Positions 21,389-33,300 of a stretch of 64,000 nt of DNA are shown here, in pieces. The stretch is from Crossaster papposus (taxonomy: Eukaryota > Echinodermata > Asteroidea > Velatida > Solasteridae). The translations under genes were made by a program, and so were the position numbers. The notes under the pieces are model-generated. The model ran no database searches. It was not told where the DNA came from and was given only the letters and a program-made list of their open reading frames with translations. Each line of letters begins with the position of its first letter. Position 1 is the stretch's first letter. Location: positions 372,001 to 436,000 of the forward strand of contig JBAIAA010000352.1 of NCBI GenBank assembly GCA_037893245.1, read 5' to 3'.

Positions 21389-24300
21389 ATGAGTAGCCGA
21401 GGAACGATTCGAGAATGTGCTGGGATCTCCGCCAGTCCCACGTCACCAGCGTACACTGCAGCGAATTCCCCGGGTATATCGAGTCGATTGAACCCAGCCT
21501 TCGGTGAGGCACGGCCGCTAGCTTTGGCTGCTGCGGCACCGATCCGAACAGGCGGAAAGTCAACTCACCCTGGAAAGGCTATATTGGCAGGTAATACAAT
21601 AAAGTATTAACAGTACAATAAAACCTTTTCATGGATTTGCAGTGCTTAAATTTTGTATTTAAGCCAAATTGTTCAAAAAAGTTGCAAATCTTAATAATAT
21701 TGTAATTTTTTGTAAGCAAAATAAAACTTGTTTTGTTTATATGCCTCTATTTGGTCATGGAAGACGCCACTTACTTCTTTAGTTGTGTACAGATCTAGCT
21801 GAAGATCGAGTGCATTTGTAAAATATTTAAATAACATTTGAACAAAATGGAAATGTTTCTCAGTTCTAGATTCATTTCTTTTTAATGTTTTTACAATCGG
21901 ACTAATCTTAAAAAAATTAAAGTGAAAAAAAGTGGCCATGGCACTAGGACCTGGATACATTATTTCCCTTTAATTTCTATATTTGTATTAATATTAGGTT
22001 AAATAAAATAAAAACGTTTACCAAACATATATTGTTTTGGTAGTCTACAGACACTTTTTTGGCTTGACATTGGTTTATTTGTTTTGACTTTATGGAAGAA
22101 TTATACAGCATTGCGCCAGGACTGCAAAAGAGAAAAATTACGAAAGGGATTTAATTTAACTGCCGATGTGAAAATTACTCAAATTTTTATCAGTTTTGTT
22201 GTTTTTAATTACCCCTAACCATCCCAAATCACCCAAAATCTTCTTTGCAAATTGCAGGATTGTGGTCACTCGAAAGTAGATACAATTACTTTTCAGCATG
22301 TCAGCGATAAAATGCTTCATTTTGGCCACAGATTGGGGTCAGATGAATAGGCATTTAGTGTGCTAGTACAATAAAACAAGGTTGATTGATATGCATTTTT
22401 TTCTAATCTCCATTTGCATAGCTTAACCCTAACTCCCTACCCATTTTTACTTACACATAACCTGAATCCTGCAAAATCCTCCAATATTGGTCACTGGTGA
22501 CCATACAGCCTGTATCCTGCAAAATCCTGCAGTCTTGCCCTGGCTGCAGTCAGTAAAAACCCAAGTAACCTCAATCCTGCAAAATCCTGCGATGCATCAA
22601 ACTCCAAGTGACCTCAATCCTGCAAAATCCTTGTGTGTCACATTCAGCCTGATAACCTGAATCCTCCATATTCCTGCAGGGGTAAAACCCCAAGTAACCT
22701 CAATCCTGCAAAATCCTGCAATGCATCAAACTCCAAGTGACCTCAATCCTGCAAAATCCTGCATTTTGCAATGAGGAATTTGGAGGATTTGGGAGGGTTA
22801 CTAATTAATCTGTCAAAGTACAAACCCAAATCAAGTGGAATTCAACAGCAAATATAAAAGATCCGACATATCCATAAAAAAAAATTGTCAGTCCCAAAAT
22901 TGTTTTTTTGTACTTTACAAAACTAGTATTCTATTACATGTAGTAATATACCTGATTTGTTTATTACAATATTAGGAGTTTATTCAACATTTTTTGTTTT
23001 TTTCAGGGTCTAAAAACTATGAGTGGAAACAGACTAAAAACACTGTTCCAAACGCAGATTTTAAACAAAATTTAAATTAAAAAAAATGAGGGAGGGGGGA
23101 GACAAGGTCAAAAACTTTATTTATTTATTTCTAGTCCCTCAGCTAAATTTTACCGTTATGGTCGGCGTGTTTGCAGTGATATATTAACCTCAATTAATCC
23201 ATGTTTTATGATAACAAAAAGATCTGGTTTCGGTGATCAAATGTATGCTGTGAAATAAGAAATTATGCATGCCACTCCAAAATGACAGATCTGTTCGCCC
23301 CAACCAGATATTGATCCAAAGACTAATTCCAGTAACAGAAAACTCGGTGGCCAGGAAGGTTTACATTGACATTTATGTACAGTAGTAGACTAGTAGTCAC
23401 CAACAACCTGTACTGCTGGAGAATGGCACAGGAATCCTCATTAACTCCCTACCCCATAATTCTTACAACCTAAATCCTGCAAAATCCTCCAACTCCAAAG
23501 TGTTAAAACTCCATGTAATTTGTATAACCTGAATCCTACAAAATTCTCCAATACATGTATTTATTACTGGTGACCACTGCCTGAATTCTACAAAATCCTC
23601 CAGTGGATTTACCATTGAGCTATAAAGCAACCAAACATGGAATAAACAGCTGCTAAGTGCCATAACAAGGGTCTGCTCACATGACCCTTGGTATGCAAAC
23701 GTTTCCTATCCTTGACACATAACTAATTACACCTTGACTGAAGCTCTATGGAGAATGTGCACAGAGCAGTGTGAAAATACAAAGTAAAAAATAACCTGAA
23801 TCCTCCCAAAACCTCATTTAGCATTAGTTTAGGCCTTATGACCTACCGGTACATCCTGCATTATTCTCCATCCAGTGGCAAAAACCCTAAAGGGATCGTA
23901 TACGTTTGATAATTACCCCCAAAATCAATGGCAATAAAAACTTACTTGGTAAGAAGTCAAGCAGCTTTGGATAGTATTATGTATTTTTAGAAACTTTTTA
24001 CCCCGAAGTACTGCGGTTATGGAAACAAAATATCACTCTTTATCCCAACAAAATTGAATCTGAGAAGCGTTACTGCAGTGACGTTTCTCAGATTGTGTAT
24101 TCCAATGCAGATTGTTTTTCCTGCGTGGACATAACCGCTCCATATTTTCAGCAATATCTCAAAATCGCTACCACCTTTTGAAATGAAATTTTTACAGGTT
24201 AGTTTTATGGTATATCTATAAGATTGAAACAAACAGTGGGTTCCAATTACCAAACGTATACGATCCCTTTAAACAGCCTCAATCTTGCAAAGTCCATCCG

Positions 24301-27300
24301 ATGCATCAACTTCCAAGTGCCTTCAATCTTGCAAAATCTTGCATTTTTGCAAAGAGAATTTCGGGAGTATTTGGGATGGTTAGGGTTAAAAATTAATCAA
24401 AATTGGATAATTCAACCACAATTCTTTTCAAAAACAAGTCTGAAAATTATGCTGAGTGTGGCTTATACTCAAGAAGCATGTATTGAGAAGCCTTTAAATC
24501 GACCATGAAATTGCCTTTTTTTTTCCATACCATGGCATTTAATCCAGTCTGACACTTAGTGCCTGTGGGTAGTGGACACTTCCCGTAATTGAGCCCTTAC
24601 CATTCATGTACTGGTACCACTTCACACTTTTATGCCTTGATGCACTGATCCACCCTGGCAATATTGGCATACATTAAATTGTGCACCACTTGATGTCAGT
24701 CAGCTTGGTTTACAAATATATTTATATTATAAATCACAGTTTGACAATTTGTTTGTACATATTTAGATGATAGCCGTGTTCCCATTGGACTTTTTTTGGT
24801 TAATCTACCACGACTTTTCTGTAAAATAACAAAATTGAAATGCAATGGGAACGCGCGAACACGGTAAACTAATATCCCTGTCAATTAACTAACCACAACT
24901 GTGATGTAAAGCTACCAGTCTGAAAGTGGTCGCAGAATTTTTTTTTATGGGATGTCGCAGAAAGTTATCAGCGTGAGCAATGTGTGATATGCTGCCAGAT
25001 TCGCAAGGCAAATAAATGCTCCCCCGCGGTAAAACAAAGTCATATAATGGGAATGCATGGTACATGTAGAATTATGCGAAGGTGTATACAGTAAGTTTCC
25101 GCAAGGCCATGGAAGAAAAAAACCCAATGGGAACATGGAATTTTAGTGTATCCAGACAGCAAGCTTCGTTGCAAAAATTGGGGGAAAAAAACACAATTTT
25201 GGGGTGATGTGATGAGCTGGCATTAATATGTAGACAAAGAATGCGTGGGTACCATGCATTTGCCTGGTTTGGTGTTTAAATTAAACTCCTGGTACTGTGT
25301 ACCTGCGGTAGGAAGTTGGAATATATTTTTGAAATTGTATCCCATCATTTATGTCTCCTGTCGGTAAAAAAAATTCAGATTGTGTTTTTAATTTGCTCAG
25401 TGTTTTGTTGACCAATTAAAATGTGATGTGGTGTGGGTGTTCGTTTTGTCAAAGTATAACTATCCAGATCTAGATTTCCTTTTTTTTTCCTTTTTTTTTA
25501 TTCTCTCCTTTTTGTTTGTATTTTTTCCATTGACTCGTAATTTTTGCTGATAAATTGCAAACGATTTATTTAAAATTATAAGAAAACAAATAAGTGGAGG
25601 CAGGAAAGAGAAACTGGTTTATTTTCTTACTTGGCCTTTTATCATTATTTTGCGTGGTTATCACAAAACTCACATTTATTCTTGACATTTTGATATGAAA
25701 TGGACATTGCTCATTAATGTTCAAATGACATAACCTTGAACAAATCTAAGTGATAACAAGCGTCTTTTTCTAAGCTGTATAATTTGTACGTACTGTAAAT
25801 GTACATGCATCACTACACACATACAATTTATAAGGTTGTTTAAATGCCCCCATACAAACTGTACATGCCCAATGAGTATAATCCTTTAACGCACACAAAA
25901 TATATATGTATATAAAATGAAGCTTTCATTCTCATGCCCCTCCTGAATATTCATGATGGGTGTTGGCTCTATTTAGGGATGCTGATTGGTCAGAAGAGCA
26001 CAACCTAGTCAAATAAAAGGTCATTCATAACACTGACAACAACAGATGGTTGAATTCTGCTGTTTACTTGGGTGTACATGTTTGTACATGTACGGTACAT
26101 AATTTTATGTACATACATTTGTTGTGTACAAGTGATGCACAGTGATTGTGTTCCTCAAATACCAAAATCCACAGTGTCTCTGAAATTCAAAATCCAGTGT
26201 CCTTCAAAATCCAGTGTCCCTCGAAATCAGTGATTTTTGTCTATAGGCCCTAAATATTATAGGCCCTCTTAACTTATTTGATTTGTATATTCAGGTCATT
26301 CCAGCCAGTAAGCAGTTTGCAGCAATTTTAATCTTATTCATAAATACAGGCAGTGTAGTTATGGCTCCACAGTTATCATGGAGCTAGAAATTATGGTTAT
26401 AAATACATTGTATCAACAAAAATTTTCACTGCAATAAAATGCTACATCAATCGGTACAATAAAAAACATGCTAACAATTTAATAAATTAATAAATTGAGA
26501 ATTTCTTTAAACATTCAATTGGAGGTTTTACACAAGATTAGTGTACCCGTGTTGGAAACATATACCCTGGCAAAAAAAAGTGCTGTGATATGGATAGATC
26601 CAAGCAAAATCAAGGTACCTCCATGATTACATAACTGTGCACTTAGCCTAGTACATACATTTACTACCACCTCCATGTTTAGACTAGATAAGGTTTAATA
26701 AAGGTAGGATACACCATTTGCAGATATCGAAAATATTTACTACCAAATTCTTAGGAAATATCTTACTTATTTGAAAGTAAATAATGATTCTAGGCATCCA
26801 GCAAAATGATTGCGTTAGATATCCTGTAATTATTCAGAAAAATAGAATTACAAAATTCTAAAATTCTAAAAAAACAAAATAAGAATAACTGCCCGACGCC
26901 GGTTAAAAACAAACGCTGTTTATCGTGCTTTTCGCGGCATCCATGATTGTAAAACTTCCGACAGGTCAGTTAAAGGTAGTATACACTATTGGTAATTTGT
27001 TGAATTATCAGGAATGGGTGGATTTGGGGGGTTGTATTTTATAGTAAATATCGTTTAAAGGTAGTATACACCATTGGTAATTTGTTGAATTATCAGGAAT
27101 GGGTGGATTTGGGGGGTTGTATTTTTTAGTAAATATCGTTTAACTGACCTGTCCGAATTTTTACATTCATGGATGCCAAGAAAAGCATGAAAAACAGCGT
27201 TTGTTTTCCACCGGAGTCGAGCAGTTATTCTTATGTTATCTTTGTTTTTTCGCGCTCGCCGGACGACGAGAATGAATTTTGGTTTATACAATTCAATTTT

Positions 27301-30300
27301 TTGGAACAATTACAGGATATCTAGGGCCCTTATTTTGCTGGATGCCTACAATCATTATTTACTTTTAAATAAGTAAGATATTTCTTAATAATTCGGTAGT
27401 AAATTTTTTCGATATCTGCAAATGGTGTAAATACAACCCCCAAATCCACCCATGATTACCAATGGTGTATCCTACCTTTAAGAAAGCCAGTTTGAGCAGG
27501 CAGGTCAAGGTCAACAGAGGCTAGTTGAAAATTTATTTAGTAGATCAAGTGATATTCACCTGCTATTTCTAATCATTATCATTACTCCAAAGTTTGTTGA
27601 CCCATATGCAAAACAACTTGTGTTGGACAATGAGTTAAAAGTGAGGCATGCAGATAAGAAAACAAGTGGATATTTTTGGAAAAAACAACAACTAAGAATA
27701 GGGCAAGATATGCAAGATATGTTTACTTGCCAGCCAAAAATTGACAAAAACAGGCCCTATTTTAGGCCAGAACCCATTCAGAAGCTCCAAACTGCAAACA
27801 TTTTTTTGGAACACTCGTTGAAACTTTTAGGGTCACACGTCCTGAATACGGTACATTAACAAGTTCAAAGCCATACGTGCCATTTTTCCTGCCCTTTTAT
27901 AGGATGGAGATTGCATTAACGGTAATTGTATTTTTTCCCCACAAATGTTAGTTTATTATGTATAGCATTAGCAACAATGTTGGCAAATTATGTGATGGCC
28001 AGGCACTCCTGCCACAAGTACAAAAAAATCTTTACATTTATACAAATGTGACCCGCTCCATCGAAATCAGGAATAAGTCGCAAAATAACTTTTGGAGATA
28101 TGCACATGGTAAGAGAGGGAATTTCATAAGCTTTCTAATGATACCCATCACAAGTGTGTATCAATTTAGGTTAACGAGTTATGGTCTGATGAAGATGACG
28201 GGTGTATATTTATTTGCCGAATCCACATTCCGAGAAAAAAAGCTTTGGAATAAACAAAATTGACCAAAATCATACGGACAGCGCACACAAATCCTCTTCA
28301 TTTTCATCTTTATTGATAGTTTTTATATACAAGACATTAATGACAATAATCTGTGATAACTACACTTCCTAAAAATACAATGTTCAGAAAATCGACTTAA
28401 TCACGATTTTCACCCATGCGTTCACTTCAACGGCCGATTGTGTAAAATGACCTCAGCGACTTATTCCTGATTACGATAGAGCGGGTCACAAATGCACTAG
28501 AGCTTTAAAGGTAGAATACACCATTTTCAGATATCAAAAAATCTTACTACCGAATTATTAAGAAATATCTTACTTATTTAAAAGTAAATAATGATAATTG
28601 TACGCATTCAGCAAAATGATTGCGCTAGATATCCTGTAACTGTAACGAAAAATTTAATTTTATAAAAAACAAATTACGATCGTCGTCCGGCGATCGCCTA
28701 AAGACAAAAACAACATAAGAACCACTGCCCGACGCCGGTTGAAAACGAATGTCGTTTTTCTTGAATTTCTTAGCATCCATGATTATAAAACTTCGGACAG
28801 GTCAGTTAAACGATATTTACTATAAAACCCCTCAAATCCACCCATAATTCAAGCAATTACCAATGGTGTATTATACCTTTAAACTGTATAGATCTAAAAT
28901 ACTAACAAGCCAAAATACAAATATTCAGTTCTGTGGGTTTTCATGGAGGCTAATTATCACCCCCAATATTGTATCAATCTGTGAGGGTCAGGGAAAAAAA
29001 TCATGTTGAATTGACTTGGAATGATCCCATCCTATAATCTATCATATTATTTCATTTTATACTCTAGACATTATATATGCCTAAATCTGTCATTGCATCT
29101 ATGACAATAATATAAGACGTTCTCTTCACACATCTCATTTCTCTTTCTTACAGGTGGCATAGCTGGAGGCATTGAGATCTGCATCACATTCCCTACCGAG
29201 TACGTCAAGACTCAGCTGCAACTTGACGAGCGCTCGGCCAAACCCTTGTACCGCGGTCCCATCCATTGCGTCAAGCACACCGTACACCACCACGGGTTCT
29301 ATGGTCTCTACAGAGGTCTCAGCCCGCTGCTGTATGGCTCTATACCAAAGGCTGCCATTAGGTTTGTATCACACGTACATCACACTTCTCTCGCAGGTCC
29401 CTCACAAGTTCCTCACAAGTTCCTCACAAGTTCTTTACAAGTTCCTTACAAGTTCCTTACAAGTTCCTTACAAGTTCCTTACAAGTTCCTTACAAGTTCT
29501 TGGTACTCAGTAATCCCATATGCAGGTTTTTCGCAGATCCCTTCAGGTCCCTTGCAATTCCCTCACAATTAAGTCTCTCACAATTAAGTAAGTCCTTAAC
29601 CATTAGGTAAATCATTAACCATTAAGTAAGTCCTTCCTGAAGTTAAATGACGACAAGACAGAGTTCCTTTTATTTGGATCACGTCAACAATTATCAAAAG
29701 TTTCAGTGCCATACATTTCCATCGGTGATGCTCAGATAGCTCCCTCGTTGCAGGCTCGGAACTTGGGTGTTATTTTTGATTCGTCAATGACACTTCAACC
29801 ACACATCAACAACGTCATTCGTCTCTCAACATTTCACATCAGGAACATCGGTAAAATACGCAAGTTTTTGGACAAGAGCGCTACAGAAAAAGTAATTCAT
29901 GCATTTGTCACTTCTCGCCTTGACAACGGCAATGCCCTTTTCTATGGTCTTCCGCATAACCAGATTGCTCGTCTCCAACGCCTCCAAAACACCGCAGCCC
30001 GCATGGTTACACTCTCTAAAAAATCCTGTTCCATCACCCCCATCCTGGAACAACTTCATTGGCTCCCTGTCTCTCAACGAATAATCTTCAAGCTTATGCT
30101 AATTGTCCACAAAGCACTCAATGGCAAGGCTCCCCATTACATCTCAGAACTTCTTCAAGTTTACACTCCATCAAGGAACCTACGATCCAGCAACATGCTT
30201 CTCCTCAAGGAATCCAAGTCACGACACTCGTGGGGCGACAGACGTTTTTCTGCAGCTGCACCACACATCTGGAACTCTTTACCGCTTAATCTTAGATCTT

Positions 30301-33300
30301 GTCTGTGTACAACAAAATTCAAATCACTTCTCAAAACTTATCTCATGTCTCAGGTTTTCAAGAACTAATTTATTTGTTCCTCTCATTTGTTATTGTTTCT
30401 TTCAAGTTAAATATTACTTTGTTTGTTTTTTTGGGTCTCTGCGCCTTGAACACCCAGCAGGGTGGATATGTGCGCATTACAAATCTTATTATTATTATTT
30501 ATTATTAACCATTAAGTAAGTCTTTAACCATTAAGTAAGTCCTTAACCATTAAGTAAGTCCTTAACCATTAAGTAAGTCCTTAACCATTAAGTAAGTCCT
30601 TAACCATTAAGTTAGTCCTTAACTATTAAGTAAGTCCTTAACCATTAAGTAAGTCCTTAACCATTAAGTAAGTCCTTAACCATTAAGTAAGTCCTTAACC
30701 ATTAAGTAAGTCCTTAACCATTAAATAAGTCCTTAACCATTAAGTAAGTCCTTAACCATTAAGTAAGTCCTTAACCATTAAGTAAGTCCTTAACCATTAA
30801 GTAAGTCTTTAACCATTAAGTAAGTCCTTAACCATTAAGTAAGTCTTTAACCATTAAGTAAGTCCTTAACCATTAAGTAAGTCCTTAACCATTAAGTAAG
30901 TCCTTAACCATTAAGTAAGTCCTTAACCATTAAGTAAGTCCTTAACCATTAAGTAAGTCCTTCACCCTTAAGTAAGTCCTTCACCATTAAGTAAGTCCTT
31001 CACAATTAGGTCCCTCCTAGGTTCCTTCCAGGTCTTTCCCAGGTCCCTCCCAGGTCCCTCCCAGGTCTTTCCCAGGTCTTTCCCAGGTCCCTCCCAGGTC
31101 TCTCCCAGGTCTCTCCTAGGTCCCTCCCAGGTCTCTCCCAGGTCTCTCCCAGGTCTCTCCCAGGTCCCTCCCAGGTCCCTCTAAAGTTCCTCACTAGTCC
31201 TCGCAGGTCCTCACTATTCCTCGCAGGTCCTCACTAGTCTTTCCAGGTCCTTGCAAATTCTCCCAGGTCCTCGCAAGTAATACCCAGCCTGTCATCAGGG
31301 CAACATGTATACATCAACTGATTGGCTCTCAAACTTTTACAGGTTTGGTGCTAACGAATTCTTCAAGAACAAGTGGAGAAGTCGAAACAACGGCGCCCTG
31401 AGCAAGACCGGCAGTCTGTTCTGTGGTCTGGGGGCCGGCGTGAGTGAAGCCATTCTAGCCGTCACGCCGATGGAGACCATTAAGGTGAAGTTTATCAACG
31501 ACCAGACCTCGGCGAAACCAAAGTTTAAAGGCTTCTTCCATGGCGTGAGAGAAATCGTCAAAAAACAAGGTAATAAAGGATTCCTCCATTAACCCTAACC
31601 CCCAAGGGGTATATTCTGTGAGTTGCCTTCCACACGCACCAAATTGCATCATTTGTCAAAGTGTCAACCTTACTCAGTGCGAGAGATCCATCATTGCACT
31701 TATTGCACTTTGTTGCGTGTGGAAGGGTTAGGGGACAGATTCATCCTTTTAACACTATGGACAAGACAAAACATGTTTGGAAAAATTGCACTTGATTATC
31801 TATCCGTGATTATCTATGGGTGCATTCATTTATCTCACCTGGGTCGATACGTGTTAGCCCTGGGTCAATACGTGTTAGCCCTGGGTCATTTGATTAGCTC
31901 TGACGTCATACTAGGGGCTCATCCAAGTCGGCCACCACAGACCCTGCTCGTGGAGCAAAGTCACTGGTGAAATACGTCACACACAGGTTGTTCATCCCAA
32001 GCAATTGACAAATATGGCAGACGGCAACTTTTTTGGACTTCTATACATAATTATTTATCGAGCTCATTGTGATTTTAGAAGCTCTTATTCCAGCCCGACG
32101 TTTTCACTTGTTTGCGACGGACAGAAAAGCAGTAAATCTCAAAGTAAGCCTCGGTCCGAAAATGGTGTTTTGTCAATGGCTAAAGCTATGGCTGCGACCA
32201 TCACGTAAGGATCGTGATGGCTTTGAGTATGTACACGAATCACCCAGGTTCTGTGAATCTTGGGCTATCGTCGTTAAAATTGTGCAAGTGCCCCCTCATG
32301 GTCACAAAGGTAGAGTTGAGGGAGACCTAGCTCTAGGAGGGACATTCTGATGCATTGCTAATAGGACCTAACGCTCGCATAAGACTCACTACCAGTTTGT
32401 GCACATTGAGACAATGAGGGGTGACAAGCCAGATTGGTCTGAGTTGGCCTAGTGCAGGGACGAAGCTGACACTTTAGTACCTGGATGTAGATTGGGTCAC
32501 TTGCGTCAGTGAGAGCCCTTTATTCCTCTTTAGGCCGTGTCCGAAACGCTCTTCCAGAGCTACAGCTACGTCTATTGTCAGCCTGCTCACGCGCAATTGT
32601 AAGGAACGAACGCCTAGACAATAGCCCTAGACAAGAGATTCGGACGGGGCCTTACTCGCAGACCATGAACCGTTTCATGTTTTTGTCCCAGGCTTTCGCG
32701 GTACCTACCAGGGTCTGACGGCAACCATCATGAAGCAAGGCAGCAACCAGGCCATTCGTTTCTTCGTCATGGACTCGCTACGCGAGTGGTACCGCGGCGG
32801 GGACCCCAACAAGTACGTCAACCCTCTCATAACGGCTTTGTTTGGCGGAACGGCCGGGGCGGCGAGCGTGTTCGGGAACACTCCGCTGGACGTCGTCAAG
32901 ACGAGGATGCAGGTACGAATGAAAATATACACATATGGAAATAGGTCCCCCTTCTGGTCACTCACAGGCCCGAGGGGGGATAGACGTGCTCTAGTGACCG
33001 AATCATGCCAGTCCATATGTGTTTTTTAAATATACCTCGGTCCAAAATATGAAATAAAAAAAGAAGTAACAGGAGTATCAAGATCCCGAGCCGCCATTTT
33101 TCATATTAAGATGAGCCTGGTAAACCTCTTGAGGGCGCTGTAACCAGTCAAAAATGTTAAGTCTATTGCCCGCTTCGGGAAAGATTTCCCGCAAATTCAC
33201 GATGGCGCAAATCTCATGCACTAGCCTAGATATTAGTTAACCCCACGTGACCGTGTTTCAGCCAACCAGAATACAGAACTAGCAAGAGGTGTGTTATAAG

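Noticed and set aside
29577..31000. CRISPR-like array
   Set aside because: Units of 19 bp are contiguous without unique spacers, and the context is an animal intron.
31006..31194. Trp/Arg/Gly-rich minus-strand frame
   Set aside because: Translation of the 11-bp minisatellite; not a gene.
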